Source: Allolucifera butyrica (GTDB lineage: Bacteria; Bacillota; Negativicutes; Sporomusales; UPPP01). Taken from it: a stretch of 64,000 bases of DNA. Numbering within the stretch: the first letter of the stretch is position 1; the number at the start of each line of letters is the position of its first letter. The stretch spans positions 1 through 64,000 of the forward strand of contig NZ_UPPP01000074.1 of assembly GCF_900476375.1 (NCBI RefSeq), read 5' to 3'. Shown here in pieces: positions 6,872-16,234 of the stretch. The position numbers were made by a program, and so were the translations under genes. The notes beneath the pieces are model-generated. The model did no database searches, was not told where the DNA came from, and worked only from the letters and a program-made list of their open reading frames with translations.

Positions 6872-8473
6872 ATGAAACTCCGTACCGTCCCCATCCTCCT
6901 TGCTTTTTGGCTTACCATGGCTCTGACCCCCGCGGCCGTGGCCGGAAACAGCGATATAACATATATCGTTAACGGCTATATCAGCGATAACTTGTCTGCC
7001 ACGGCAGCCGATGACGACGTCAAAAATCTCAAGCCTTACAATGCCTGGCTTACGACTTATACCGATTATGCCAACGGCTACAGCCTAAACTACCCGTCCG
7101 ACATGGTGGTAGACGTTTCCTGTTCGCCAATTCGCATCGTATTTAGCAATACAGCTACCCAAATGGAAGTTTATTACGATGATTTTAACAATACGCAAAC
7201 TACAGCCACCGATTATACCGATTATGGCAACCGCTTTCTCAACAATACCCGGGACCACCATTTGGAACTGGAGCGGATGCTTACCATCAATGGCCGCAGG
7301 GTACATATGCTTAAATGGTGGCGCCATAAACTGGCCCGCGTCAGGAATGACAAAAATTATTATCTGAGCGCCGAGATTATAAAAAATCCACATGAAGTCT
7401 ACACGCTTTTTATAAAATCCAGCCAGCCCATTGACTTCGATAATGCGTTACAGATCCTGCAAAGTTTTTCCCTGCATTCTAAAAGGGGCCAAGCCCGGAT
7501 TACGAAAACCTTTATGCCTTCCGTCACACCCTTAAACCAGGAAACACAAGCCTTCTTCACTAAATTTTTCGGCAATTCCAGTCCGCTGCGCTGGGGAATC
7601 TTTGAACCCTCAGCCCCGGAATCGCTGCAAAATCTGGACACGCTGGAGCAGGAACTGGACTATTCCTTTCCCGTCGTTATCCGCTACCAGTCATTGGATG
7701 AAAACCTGCCGGAGCGGGGACTTTTCAATGCGTATGAACATCACAAATATGTTGAGCTCACGCTGCAAACAACCCATGCAAACGATGTTAATGCCCTGGG
7801 GAGCGATTCTTCCCACTCTAATGCCAGTATTATTTATGATATTCTGGACGGAAAATATGATACCTATTTTCATGAATACGCGGCCCGGCTAAAATCGTTC
7901 CGGCATCCGGTGCTATTTCGCCTTGATAATGAAATGAACGGTGACTGGTGCTGGTATTCGGCGTATTACGCTTCTAAGGATACGGACCTTTATAAAGAAG
8001 TGTGGCGGTATCTTTTCAATTTATTTAAACAGGACGGTGTCGATAACGTCCTATGGGTTTGGAATCCTAACGATGTAAACCGCCCTGATTTCAAATGGAA
8101 TCATTATTTGATGTATTATCCGGGAGACCAGTATGTGGATATTATCGGTCTGACCGGTTACAATACGGGAACCTACTTTCCCGGTGAAACGTGGCAGGAA
8201 TTTGATACCATTTACCGTCCCCTTTATGCTGAATACACCCGGCTGTTCGATAAGCCATTCATGATTACCGAATTCGGCTCCAATTCCGTCGGCGGCGACA
8301 AACCGGCCTGGATAAAAAACATGTTCCGCCAAATCGGCCACTACGATCAAATTAAACTGGCGATTTGGTGGTCCGGCACGGACTACGACCGGAACGGACA
8401 ACCCGGCCGCATTTACCGTCTGGACGAAAATGAAAATACTCTCGCCGCCTTCCGGAATGGACTGGAACACTAA
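6872..8473 (+). CDS. Secreted glycoside hydrolase, GH26 (beta-mannanase)-like
   Basis: A protein of 533 residues starting at ATG 6872 behind GGAGAGGTGG. Residues 1-24 are a signal peptide ending in AVAG. Residues about 30-205 form an unassigned N-terminal module rich in aromatic and Asp/Asn residues. From about residue 235 onward the protein resembles GH26 barrels: RLDNEMNGDW carries the presumed acid/base Glu354, and MITEFGSNS carries the presumed nucleophile Glu467. Between them VLWVWNPND and VDIIGLTGYN match the family pattern. GH26 enzymes cleave beta-mannans or related beta-glucans. The N-terminal module resembles nothing I recognise. The natural substrate could be an exopolysaccharide. 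Confidence 0.75.
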   Translation: MKLRTVPILLAFWLTMALTPAAVAGNSDITYIVNGYISDNLSATAADDDVKNLKPYNAWLTTYTDYANGYSLNYPSDMVVDVSCSPIRIVFSNTATQMEVYYDDFNNTQTTATDYTDYGNRFLNNTRDHHLELERMLTINGRRVHMLKWWRHKLARVRNDKNYYLSAEIIKNPHEVYTLFIKSSQPIDFDNALQILQSFSLHSKRGQARITKTFMPSVTPLNQETQAFFTKFFGNSSPLRWGIFEPSAPESLQNLDTLEQELDYSFPVVIRYQSLDENLPERGLFNAYEHHKYVELTLQTTHANDVNALGSDSSHSNASIIYDILDGKYDTYFHEYAARLKSFRHPVLFRLDNEMNGDWCWYSAYYASKDTDLYKEVWRYLFNLFKQDGVDNVLWVWNPNDVNRPDFKWNHYLMYYPGDQYVDIIGLTGYNTGTYFPGETWQEFDTIYRPLYAEYTRLFDKPFMITEFGSNSVGGDKPAWIKNMFRQIGHYDQIKLAIWWSGTDYDRNGQPGRIYRLDENENTLAAFRNGLEH

Positions 8474-8580
8474 TCCTTCGGCTCTTGGCTCATGGCACAG
8501 GGCGCGGGGAAACCATCTGGAAATCATTTTGGACGCCAATCCAGGCAGAAGGATCGTCTATACTTTCTAACCCCACAAAA

Positions 8581-8622
8581 AATCGCAAGCATCACCACAT
8601 TGGTGCAGCTTGCGATTTTTTA
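8581..8622. terminator. Bidirectional terminator between GH26-like gene and ABC operon
   Basis: AATCGCAAGC (8581-8590) pairs with GCTTGCGATT (8608-8617), with an inner CACC/GGTG stem and T/A runs on both sides. Confidence 0.85.
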
Positions 8623-8646
8623 ACTAGTCCCTTTTCTACAGCCAGT

Positions 8647-9294
8647 TCAGTAGCTTCTAAGTGCCAATCGTTTGTGCTGCTGTCTGGCTAACACCGACAA
8701 GGTATAATTAATCACAAAATACAGCAGGGCAATCAGGCCGAACAGCGAAAACACCTGCTCGGTCGTACCGTATTTGCCCATAATAATCATACCTTTTCCC
8801 GTTAAATCTTCAATTCCTACTGCCCAAACAAATGAAGTGTCTTTAACGACAGTGGTAAATTGCGAAACCAGCGGTGGAATCATATTGCGAAGGGCCTGCG
8901 GCAAAATAATATGCAGCAATGTCTGCAGGTAAGTAAGTCCCTGTGACCGGGCCGCTTCCCATTGTCCCTTATGAATTGAGTTTAAGCCGCCGCGCAGTAT
9001 CTCGGCAATGACGGCAGAGGTAAAAACAGTCATAGCGGTAATGCCGGCATTCAATGGCTGTAAACTGGTCATGAACCGGGCAGCTAAAATAAACAGCAAT
9101 AACGGTGTATTTCTGACAATCTCAATATATACGGCGGCGATCCGGCTGAAAACAGCGTGACCGGAATAGCGCGCCACCCCCAGTATGGTCCCGAACAACA
9201 GGCTCAGAACAATAGAGGCGCCGGCAATATATAACGTTGTTAACAACCCTTGTCCCAAAAACAGCAAAATATCTTTTTGCAATATCGCATGCAT
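8647..9294 (-). CDS. Polar amino acid ABC transporter permease (second permease)
   Basis: A protein of 215 residues with about five membrane spans, of the HisMQ/GlnP type. The cytoplasmic EAA loop is visible in [32 protein letters not shown]. The start ATG overlaps the TAA stop of the upstream permease by one base, so the two are translationally coupled. It is the last gene of the four-gene operon and ends before a terminator. Confidence 0.9.
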   Translation of the reverse strand: MHAILQKDILLFLGQGLLTTLYIAGASIVLSLLFGTILGVARYSGHAVFSRIAAVYIEIVRNTPLLLFILAARFMTSLQPLNAGITAMTVFTSAVIAEILRGGLNSIHKGQWEAARSQGLTYLQTLLHIILPQALRNMIPPLVSQFTTVVKDTSFVWAVGIEDLTGKGMIIMGKYGTTEQVFSLFGLIALLYFVINYTLSVLARQQHKRLALRSY

Positions 9295-9965
9295 TACAGG
9301 ACCACCTCCAGCTTACGTTCCAAACGGCGGGCATAAGTCGCCAAAGGAAAGCACAGCGATAAATAAAGCAATCCTGTGACAATGTATGCCGGGCCGTAAT
9401 ATAAGTTGTCACTGGCCCAGGAGTCGGCATGATACATCAGGTCTCCGCCCGCCACCATAGCCATGACCGACGTATTCTTAATTAGATTAACGGCCTGATT
9501 GGTCAAGGGAGGATAGGCGATCCGCTGCGCCTGGGGTAATATGACGTGCCGCATGGCCCCCCAATAGCTGAAGCCCTGCGAATACGCCGCTTCCAGTTGG
9601 CCCTTGGGTATGGCCTGAATTCCGGCCCGGACGATTTCAGCGATGTACGCGCCGTGATAGACGCCAACCCCAAGGACGCCAACACTAAAAACGGGAAGAA
9701 TAATCCCTAAATGCGGCAGCCCGTGATACAAGAAGAAAATCTGAATGACCAGCGGTGTATTTTGAATAAATTCGACATACACCCGGTTGATAACCCGGAA
9801 TCCCTTCCAGTGCGCTGTCCCCAAAACGCCGAATAAGACACCTAGTGCCAGGGATAAGGCCAACCCGAGAATCGAAACGGTCAGGGTCATGAGAAACCCC
9901 TCCGCGAATACGGACCAGTCTTGAAAAAGAGCCAGCCACTTAAACCAGGCAAAAGGACCGTTCAC
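9294..9965 (-). CDS. Polar amino acid ABC transporter permease (first permease)
   Basis: A protein of 223 residues of the HisMQ family with about five spans and the EAA loop [32 protein letters not shown]. Two GTG starts are possible. The one at 9965 overlaps the TAG stop of the binding-protein gene by one base and has GTGGGG nine bases upstream; the alternative at 9980 adds five residues. It forms the membrane pore together with the following permease. Confidence 0.9.
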   Translation of the reverse strand: MNGPFAWFKWLALFQDWSVFAEGFLMTLTVSILGLALSLALGVLFGVLGTAHWKGFRVINRVYVEFIQNTPLVIQIFFLYHGLPHLGIILPVFSVGVLGVGVYHGAYIAEIVRAGIQAIPKGQLEAAYSQGFSYWGAMRHVILPQAQRIAYPPLTNQAVNLIKNTSVMAMVAGGDLMYHADSWASDNLYYGPAYIVTGLLYLSLCFPLATYARRLERKLEVVL

Positions 9966-10792
9966 TATTTTAAACCCCACTTCTGAATCAATTTGTCTAA
10001 CTCACCGGAATTTTTCATTTCATGAATGGTATCGTTTACCAGCTTCGCCAATCCTGTATTCGATTTTTTGGAGGCTACGCCGTATTGCTGCGGACTGAAG
10101 CGATCCGGCAAAATAACCGTGGAATCATCCAAATAGCCATATAAAATAGCGCCATCCACAGAGAAACAATCAATCCGTCCGGCATCCAGCGCCGTCTTAA
10201 TTTCCGGATAGGTAGCAAACTCTAAGAAATCCATTTTAATACCCTGTTTTTTGGCTTCTTCCTGTAAGGCTTTTTTGGTTGTGGCGCTTTGCGCAACCCC
10301 AATTTTCTTGCCGTTCAAATCTTTGAAACTTTTAATACCCGAATCCTTTTTGACCATTAAAGCAATGCCGTCCGTAAAATAGGGGTCCGAAAAATTGTAG
10401 CTCTTTTTCCGCTCATCCGTTATAGTAAACGTGGCAATATCCAGGTCCACCTCGCCGTTATCCAACAGCGGCCCCCGTGTTTTGGCGGTTACAGCCTGAA
10501 CCTCCAGTTTGTTTTCGTCACCCAGAATCTTCTTGGCAATTGCTTTCGCCAAGTCAATTTCCATCCCTTCGATTTTTCCTGTTTTCGGGTCTTTAAAGCC
10601 GAATTTGGGAACATCCACCTTAACGCCTACCTTCAGAACGCCCCGGTCTTTAATCGCCTTAATATCCGCCGGAATAGAACTTTTCTGCCCCGTAGATGCG
10701 GAGGTCTCCGGGGTACTACCGGAACCGCAGCCCGACAGCAACAGACTGGCGCCAATCAGGCAGGCCGCCATGAAAATCCATACTTTTTTCAT
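9965..10792 (-). CDS. Amino acid ABC transporter substrate-binding lipoprotein
   Basis: A protein of 275 residues, family SBP_bac_3. The start ATG at 10792 has AGGAGA upstream; a TTG two codons earlier is less likely. Residues 1-22 are a lipoprotein signal with lipobox LLSGC. The mature part begins IKAIKDRGVLKVGVKVDVPKFG and contains the EIDLAKAIAKKI and FSDPYFTDGIALMVKK signatures of glutamate/glutamine/aspartate-type binding proteins. The exact ligand cannot be read from sequence; glutamate or aspartate is most likely. It lies between the ATPase and the permeases in one operon. Confidence 0.9.
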   Translation of the reverse strand: MKKVWIFMAACLIGASLLLSGCGSGSTPETSASTGQKSSIPADIKAIKDRGVLKVGVKVDVPKFGFKDPKTGKIEGMEIDLAKAIAKKILGDENKLEVQAVTAKTRGPLLDNGEVDLDIATFTITDERKKSYNFSDPYFTDGIALMVKKDSGIKSFKDLNGKKIGVAQSATTKKALQEEAKKQGIKMDFLEFATYPEIKTALDAGRIDCFSVDGAILYGYLDDSTVILPDRFSPQQYGVASKKSNTGLAKLVNDTIHEMKNSGELDKLIQKWGLK

Positions 10793-10818
10793 ACACAATC
10801 TCTCCTCTGTTATCTATT

Positions 10819-11544
10819 TTAGTGAACGATACGGCTTAAAAATAATTTGGTGCGTTCCTGCACCGGATTCGTAAAAAAGTGTTCCGGTGTGCCTTCTTCT
10901 AAAATTCGTCCTTCGTCCATAAAAATTACACGGTCAGCCACCCGGCGTGCAAATCCCATTTCATGCGTCACGACTACCATCGTGATCCCCTCAGTGGCTA
11001 AATCAACCATAACATCCAGAACTTCCTGGATCATTTCCGGGTCTAGCGCCGAAGTCGGTTCATCAAACAACATAATCTTCGGTCGCATATTCAGGGCCCG
11101 GGCAATGGCGACCCGCTGCTGCTGCCCGCCAGAAAGCTGTGCCGGATAGACATGTGCCTTCTCTTTCAAACCAACCCGCTCCAGGAAGGCCAGCCCCGAT
11201 TCCGTCGCTTCCGCCTTCGGTATCCCTTTTACCAGCGTCGGCGCCAAAACTAAATTTTCCAGCACTGTTTTATGCGGATATAAATTGAACTGCTGAAATA
11301 CCATCGCCACCGATTCCCGGACCTGGGTTACCGGTGCTTTTGGCGCCGTAATTTCAACTCCGTCAACGACTACTTTTCCCTCACTTGGTTTTTCCAATAG
11401 ATTAATACACCGGATTAGCGTACTCTTACCCGAACCGCTGGGTCCGATTACTACCACCTTTTCCCCGGCGGCTACGGAAAAATCAATTCCTTTTAGGACA
11501 TGCAGCGAGCCAAAATGTTTATGAATTCCCTCCAGCTTTATCAT
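10819..11544 (-). CDS. Amino acid ABC transporter ATPase (GlnQ type)
   Basis: A protein of 241 residues with Walker [11 protein letters not shown]-loop FQQFNLYPH, signature LSGGQQQR, Walker [12 protein letters not shown] and the H-loop VTHEMGFA, as in the polar amino acid subfamily. ATG at 11544 has GGGG eight bases upstream; the frame upstream of it crosses an attenuator-like hairpin and is not used. It is the first gene of the operon ATPase-binding protein-permease-permease. Confidence 0.93.
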   Translation of the reverse strand: MIKLEGIHKHFGSLHVLKGIDFSVAAGEKVVVIGPSGSGKSTLIRCINLLEKPSEGKVVVDGVEITAPKAPVTQVRESVAMVFQQFNLYPHKTVLENLVLAPTLVKGIPKAEATESGLAFLERVGLKEKAHVYPAQLSGGQQQRVAIARALNMRPKIMLFDEPTSALDPEMIQEVLDVMVDLATEGITMVVVTHEMGFARRVADRVIFMDEGRILEEGTPEHFFTNPVQERTKLFLSRIVH

Positions 11545-11574
11545 CGTCTCATCCCCTTCGCTTCCCAACAAACA

Positions 11575-11667
11575 TAAAAAATGCCCGGCAACCATTAAAT
11601 CATTTGCCTGGGCATCATTGCCTAAAAACTATATTCACTTTTACTTATTAATTTATTTTACATTATA
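11575..11667 (-). promoter_or_regulatory. Promoter and attenuator-like leader of the amino acid ABC operon
   Basis: On the minus strand TATAAT (11662-11667) is followed by a short leader and then a hairpin, ATGCCCAGGCAA paired with TTGCCGGGCAT (11581-11615), ending in TTTTTT. This has the form of an intrinsic terminator, yet it lies between the only visible -10 box and the first gene. A competing fold, GGCA with TGCC, is possible just 5'. I cannot assign a known riboswitch class. The remaining 303-base gap is AT-rich and holds nothing else except the terminator of the upstream gene. Confidence 0.5.
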
Positions 11668-11812
11668 ATCCAGTTCATGTCATATGGCTAAATTCACCAA
11701 AACACTATGTTATATTAAAATTCCGTGTCTTCATGTACAGATTGCTTAAATATTTACTATTTTTCGTACTTTTTAGCTTTATTCATCACTAACATAACCT
11801 AGAACCGCAAGT

Positions 11813-11840
11813 AAAATTCCGTCCTCTGCCGGAATTCCCC
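11813..11840 (-). terminator. Terminator of the HD-domain gene
   Basis: On the minus strand AATTCCG pairs with CGGAATT around GCAGAGGA, followed by TTA. Confidence 0.6.
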
Positions 11841-11847
11841 CTTTTGC

Positions 11848-13017
11848 TTAAGCCGGACTCACTACTTTTCTCACAGCTTCAGCAACTGCCGTTTCACCAC
11901 CGGTGCATAGTAAATGGTGCAAATTCATCATGCTTATTTGCGACGCAACATAGTTGCGGAAAGAATGAAACCGGCGCGTTTTAAGTTCATTTGCCGGCAG
12001 CCCGTATTCCTTCCGGGCAATCTTAGCCAATACGGCAATCGTTTCTTGGGCCGCAGTCACACTTAATACCCAATCGTGGTCCCCTAAATGAACAATATAA
12101 CCCTCCTGTTGATATGGCTCTGGCAATGTTCTACCACCTCTGGCAAGATAGCCCTCCTTAACGGGATCCTTGCCGGCAATCATGCTTGCCGCCGTAAGCC
12201 ACCTCACCACATCCGCTTCTCCTTGCGGCGAACCGGGATGATTATGGGCACAGGCCTGAGCAATAATAACCTTTGCCGGCAAAGCACGATACATCACTTC
12301 CGCCAAGCTGAAGATATGGTGGGCACCGGTGCCGGCAATTATTAATTCAGGCAAAGAAGAATCATTGTCCTGCCATTGAAATACCCACGGTTTATGCAAG
12401 TCATGGAGGGCCTGTGCTGCCAGAATCACATCTTTGTCCACTTTGTAGGCAAAAATTTGGTTGTAAGTCTGATAGAGGGATAACGTAATTTTTATATTAG
12501 TCGCCACGTGAGCGGACAATCCCCCCGGATAAGGATGATGGCTGTCATAGCCACTGCCGGGAGCACTGATAAATTGCTGGGGACTCTCATTAGGATCTTT
12601 ATAAGGTGGAAATAACGAATCGGAGGATACACCGTGGTCCAGCAATCCGGCATCGGTTAGTCGTTGCCAAATGCTTTTCCGGCTGTCGCGGTCCATATAA
12701 CGGTTCATAAAGGTAGGGGCAGGATTGGCAATAATTCCGGCTACGGTGTTACGTAAATTGATGTCCATGATTTCATTTACAGTCTTTGTTATGTAAAAAT
12801 AGGCATTTCTCACCATATCCGAACCCTGGGCCATTTCCAATGGGCTGATTGTCTGGCAGGCCGCCAGCGTATTGGCTTTTAAGGTAAAAATACGCGTACC
12901 GGCAAAAGATACGTTGGGAAAAGAACTGACTGCCAATCCCGCGGCAGCGCTTATCGTCCATTCCAGAAACCGTTTCCGGCCTATGACTGTGCTTTCCGTT
13001 TCCTTTTTATTTTCCAT
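11848..13017 (-). CDS. Probable Tat-exported HD-domain protein of unknown function
   Basis: A protein of 389 residues. The second ATG (13017) is preferred because AGGAGGT lies seven bases before it. Residues 12-38 read GRKRFLEW followed by a hydrophobic stretch and SFAG, a lysine-arginine variant of a twin-arginine signal. The mature protein contains HHPYPGGLSAH and, about 35 residues later, ALHDLHKPW, the layout of an HD metal-dependent phosphohydrolase; ACAHNHPGSP could add a further ligand. An HD hydrolase outside the cytoplasm would be unusual. I recognise no characterised relative. It stands alone with its own terminator. Confidence 0.65.
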   Translation of the reverse strand: MENKKETESTVIGRKRFLEWTISAAAGLAVSSFPNVSFAGTRIFTLKANTLAACQTISPLEMAQGSDMVRNAYFYITKTVNEIMDINLRNTVAGIIANPAPTFMNRYMDRDSRKSIWQRLTDAGLLDHGVSSDSLFPPYKDPNESPQQFISAPGSGYDSHHPYPGGLSAHVATNIKITLSLYQTYNQIFAYKVDKDVILAAQALHDLHKPWVFQWQDNDSSLPELIIAGTGAHHIFSLAEVMYRALPAKVIIAQACAHNHPGSPQGEADVVRWLTAASMIAGKDPVKEGYLARGGRTLPEPYQQEGYIVHLGDHDWVLSVTAAQETIAVLAKIARKEYGLPANELKTRRFHSFRNYVASQISMMNLHHLLCTGGETAVAEAVRKVVSPA

Positions 13018-13124
13018 AAACATACCTCCTTACATCAATAATACCGAAAGAATCGCTTCCACATATTAACAAATGATTATTTTCCTGTTAAAAAATTCCT
13101 TTCGCCTGCCGCCTGAAATTCTCC

Positions 13125-13157
13125 CTAGTGGTCTGTAAACGGTCTACAGACCACTAG
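13125..13157. repeat. Solo terminal inverted repeats of MITE-like family A
   Basis: CTAGTGGTCTGTA and TACAGACCACTAG form a perfect 13-bp inverted repeat with a 7-base spacer. The same terminal sequence bounds a 165-base element at 33316-33480, so this looks like a copy whose interior was lost. Confidence 0.6.
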
Positions 13158-13165
13158 ATGCGGCA

Positions 13166-13190
13166 AGGGGGACGGTAACCCGTCCCCCTC
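13166..13190. terminator. GC-rich hairpin after the GNAT gene
   Basis: GGGGGACGG pairs with CCGTCCCCC. There is only a weak T-tract, so termination is probable rather than certain. Confidence 0.5.
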
Positions 13191-13232
13191 ATTTCACTGC
13201 GTAAGCAAAATATTACTAGATTCGTATACTGC

Positions 13233-13850
13233 CTAAGGAGCCACTGTATCTGACAGTTCAGCAGCCGGCTTTACAAATTGCATTGGTTTCGGACTACGTC
13301 CAAATTGTTTTACTTTTCTTCTAACGGACTGTTCCGCCGGAGGATTTATCCAAAGACCTAGCATTTCTGCGTCGAAAAAAATGCCGTCACTGTAAAGCTC
13401 CTGTTTTAATAAACCCTCTGTTTGGAAACCCAGCCTCTTGTAAAAGGCAATTTCCGGCTTATCATCAGCCCGGACTTTAATATTGATCTTACGGATTCGT
13501 CCGGTTTCTTTCGTCCAATAAATTAATTGTTTAACCAACAGCTTATCAATTCCAAGGCCCCGGTAATTTTCATCCAATAACAAAAAAGCTTCGCCCACAT
13601 GAATGCTCATTGGACTTGTTCCGATTGCCAGCCGGATATAACCGACAACTTGATTCCCTATCTTGGCTAAAAATAATTTATTTTTGTCTTCTTCTTTTTT
13701 TTCCCCGCTGATACGGCTCAAATCACCCTTATAAAAATTGTTTTCCATGTAAGTTCTAAGATAGTAAGGAAATTTATATAGGTCATTCCCGTCAACGCCC
13801 ATAAGCATAACTAACCGGTCTCCATTTTTCAACAAATGCACTGGCTTCAT
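13233..13850 (-). CDS. GNAT-family N-acetyltransferase
   Basis: A protein of 205 residues. The acetyl-CoA binding motif is VGEAFLLLDENYRGLGIDKLLV, followed by ADDKPEIAFYKRLGFQTEGLL, the typical motif B of the family. Residues 1-60 and the basic C-terminus after about residue 175 are not typical and give no hint of substrate. The start ATG has GGGGAG upstream. Confidence 0.85.
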   Translation of the reverse strand: MKPVHLLKNGDRLVMLMGVDGNDLYKFPYYLRTYMENNFYKGDLSRISGEKKEEDKNKLFLAKIGNQVVGYIRLAIGTSPMSIHVGEAFLLLDENYRGLGIDKLLVKQLIYWTKETGRIRKINIKVRADDKPEIAFYKRLGFQTEGLLKQELYSDGIFFDAEMLGLWINPPAEQSVRRKVKQFGRSPKPMQFVKPAAELSDTVAP

Positions 13851-14202
13851 GGTAAGACTCCCCGCCCTAAATTACTCTACACTGGCATCTTATACCTCAA
13901 TTATTACGATTTTGTTACAAAATCATAACAAAACCGTAACAATGAAAATGACAAATATAATTTATTATGACAATTATAACAAGATGCCCCTGAATATACT
14001 ATTATCTGCCTTTTATAAAAAAATATATGAAAGATTTATCCATAAGGGCTAATCGAGTTTATTGACCGAACTCTGGTAAAATTCTCTGAGAAAACCTATA
14101 ATATGTATAGTAGAAATAAAAATGACCAAGGCACAATGCCTTGATCCATATAATATCTCGGGATCCTGAGATAGCACAAAGAAACTAAGGAGGACCTTCA
14201 CT
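13851..14202 (+). promoter_or_regulatory. Intergenic region with promoter elements of the PLD-type gene
   Basis: A 352-base AT-rich gap. On the plus strand a hairpin CAAGGC/GCCTTG (14127-14143) is followed by TATAAT (14149-14154) and a near-perfect palindrome ATCTCGGG/ATCCTGAGAT (14155-14172) at the expected transcription start, which could be an operator. The left 200 bases hold GATTTTGT-type repeats and no convincing gene. Confidence 0.4.
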
Positions 14203-14811
14203 ATGCGCATTTCATTGAAACAGTGCATAATCGCGCTCGTCATGCTGACGACTTTTTCTGCCGGATTTATCCTTGGCTGTACCAGGAAGGAGCCTGCCGA
14301 TGCGTCGGAAAATAGAGTCATGCCCGCTGACTTGAAAGGCGTGCATACCATTCCGGCCACAGGCACCATAAAATTGGCCTTTTCCCCGGAAGGCGGGATC
14401 ACGGCGATGATCGTTGACGAACTGAATCATGCCAAAAAATCCGTATTGGTGCAAGCCTATTCTTTTACCTCACCGGAAATAGCCAAAGCCCTGACAACCG
14501 CCAAAAAACGCGGCGTGGATGTAAAAGTGATTCTGGACAAATCGCAAGAAACTGAAAAATATTCATCTGCAACCTTTCTGGTTCATGCCGGTATTCCCGT
14601 GCATATTGACCGGGCTTTTCAAATTGCTCATAATAAGGTGATGATTATCGACGGCACCGACGTCGTAACGGGGTCATTCAATTTTACGAAAGCCGCCGAA
14701 CATAATAATGCGGAAAACTGCGAGATTCACCAGGGTAATAAGCCGCTGGCCGACGAGTTTGCCAACTACTGGCAGTGGCGTTGGGATGCCACCGAGGCAT
14801 ACAAGAAGTAA
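14203..14811 (+). CDS. Phospholipase D-like nuclease, exported lipoprotein
   Basis: A protein of 202 residues behind AAGGAGG. Residues 1-25 form a signal sequence ending ILGC, consistent with a lipobox. A single HKD motif, HNKVMIIDGTDVVTGSFNF, near residues 147-165 identifies a Nuc/PLD-type phosphodiesterase; such one-motif proteins dimerise to build the active site. The segment AQAYSFTSPEIAKAL-like near residue 85 also matches the family. The likely role is degradation of DNA or a phosphodiester outside the membrane. Confidence 0.85.
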   Translation: MRISLKQCIIALVMLTTFSAGFILGCTRKEPADASENRVMPADLKGVHTIPATGTIKLAFSPEGGITAMIVDELNHAKKSVLVQAYSFTSPEIAKALTTAKKRGVDVKVILDKSQETEKYSSATFLVHAGIPVHIDRAFQIAHNKVMIIDGTDVVTGSFNFTKAAEHNNAENCEIHQGNKPLADEFANYWQWRWDATEAYKK

Positions 14812-14827
14812 CGCAGAAGGATCAGAA

Positions 14828-14866
14828 GGGAGTGTCTAAAAAGTGAAATACTTTTTAGACACTCCC
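14828..14866. terminator. Bidirectional terminator between PLD-type and CBS-pair genes
   Basis: A perfect 17-bp stem, GGGAGTGTCTAAAAAGT with its complement, around a 5-base loop. Confidence 0.85.
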
Positions 14867-14896
14867 TTCTGCTTTCAAGGCTCAGCGGCAGCCTCA

Positions 14897-15301
14897 TCAC
14901 TGCAATTTCAGTTTCACATAGTACTCAAGGATCTCCCGGCGGCGAATGATACCGATAAAAGTATTTCCATCATCCACTACGGGGACAAAGTTTTGAACAA
15001 CAACCAATGAGAGAAGGTCCTCCATTTCCGAATCGACCCGCACCGGCTGGTTGGTCATTCGCCGGGAAATCTCCCTGAGCATAACCCGCTCAGTATCGGC
15101 AAAGGTTAAACCCGGCGTGTTCTTCATTTTCCACAATAAGTCACCTTCCGTAATTGTCCCGGCATATCGGCCATGCTCATCAATAAGCGGAACTGCAGTA
15201 TAGCGATGGTATTCCATTTTTTCCAGCGCCTGCCGCATTGTACAATTTAACGGTAAATAAATCACTTCCCCTTTGGGAATGAGAAAAAAAGCGATATTCA
15301 T
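14897..15301 (-). CDS. CBS-pair protein (CbpB/YkuL-like)
   Basis: A protein of 134 residues made of two CBS motifs only: residues about 15-60 (RQALEKMEYHRYTAVPLIDEHGRYAGTI-type) and 80-130 (VVVQNFVPVVDDGNTFIGIIRR). Stand-alone CBS pairs bind adenylates; the closely similar Firmicute family includes the c-di-AMP binding CbpB/DarB. Whether this member binds c-di-AMP cannot be told. It is monocistronic by its flanking terminator and opposite neighbours. Confidence 0.82.
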   Translation of the reverse strand: MNIAFFLIPKGEVIYLPLNCTMRQALEKMEYHRYTAVPLIDEHGRYAGTITEGDLLWKMKNTPGLTFADTERVMLREISRRMTNQPVRVDSEMEDLLSLVVVQNFVPVVDDGNTFIGIIRRREILEYYVKLKLQ

Positions 15302-15418
15302 AAACCGGCCTCCATAAAACGATCAGGAAGATCCTGATTCGTTTTTCTCACAGTTCTCAAAAGTATGGCCACTGCGTTCCAGGTGCAGGGTGAGTAAGGA
15401 TTTTTCTTCCTGCTTAAC

Positions 15419-16027
15419 TCAGAAGGTATCGAGGTCAAAATAGTCCAGCCATTCTTCCTCATCCGCTTCCCTCACGGTCTTAAAAATTTTCTGATAGAAA
15501 TCGGACGGAATGTCCGCAATGTCGTCATAATTAAATGTCATAATATCTTTGGCGGTAATTTGGTCATTCGGTTTCCCTTCCGCTCTGACTGTAACCATCT
15601 GGAATTCAGCCGTCTTGACACCGTCGGGAGAAATTTTCACTTTACCGGAATAACGTCCGACAACCGTATCTTGCGGGTCTTTCTGATACAAAACCAGAAC
15701 TTCCCCGTCAGGATCGCCGTAGGCTGTTATTCTTATTGTTCTGCCGTCTTCACTGTATGTCCTGGCATTACACTCAATTCCATTCGTTTCAATAAAAGAA
15801 ACACAGCCATTATCATGAAAAACCACATATTCAATTTGTCCGTATGAATCACGGTATGTAGAATAACCATCCTTTTTCTCTACTAATTTCATATTGGCCA
15901 ATAAACTGGCCGGCGTAGGATAAAACGCTTCATCCTGTAATGATAGGGCGGCCGCAAAAGTGCTATGAACAGACACTATGCCGATTAAAGCAAGTGTACA
16001 AATCGCTTTTTTTATAAATGACTTCAT
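15419..16027 (-). CDS. Secreted protein of unknown function
   Basis: A protein of 202 residues. ATG at 16027 follows AAGGAGG by 11 bases; a GTG four codons earlier overlaps the ribosome site. Residues 1-25 are a signal peptide (KKAICTLALIGIVSVHSTFAAA). The mature part is acidic, contains repeated short beta-type segments (DGYSTYRDSYGQIEYVVF, GRTIRITAYGDPDGEVL) and ends in an acidic tail, EEEWLDYFDLDTF. I recognise no family. Confidence 0.75.
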   Translation of the reverse strand: MKSFIKKAICTLALIGIVSVHSTFAAALSLQDEAFYPTPASLLANMKLVEKKDGYSTYRDSYGQIEYVVFHDNGCVSFIETNGIECNARTYSEDGRTIRITAYGDPDGEVLVLYQKDPQDTVVGRYSGKVKISPDGVKTAEFQMVTVRAEGKPNDQITAKDIMTFNYDDIADIPSDFYQKIFKTVREADEEEWLDYFDLDTF

Positions 16028-16184
16028 ATCATGGGGCACCTCCTTAATTCAACTGAAAATTCTCTTCCCTCCTCTACTTTCTTTTTATATTTTTTATTCC
16101 CGGAAAAACCAGGCTTTGCACGAATAACTCAATCATTTAAACAGTCCTAATTATATTTATTATAACAGAATACTATAAATAATA

Positions 16185-16234
16185 AAAATAACTAATCCTG
16201 CAAAAATCTATGTTTTGCAGGATTAGTTATTTTT
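16185..16234. terminator. Terminator overlapping the end of the 78-residue gene
   Basis: A very long stem, AATAACTAATCCTGCAAAA with its complement around a 7-base loop, flanked by A and T runs. On the minus strand the left arm includes the last codons and the stop of the upstream small gene. Confidence 0.85.

Noticed and set aside
13849-14052. 67-codon open frame between the GNAT and PLD-type genes
   Set aside because: Low-complexity AT-rich translation without a ribosome site; overlaps the start of the divergent gene.
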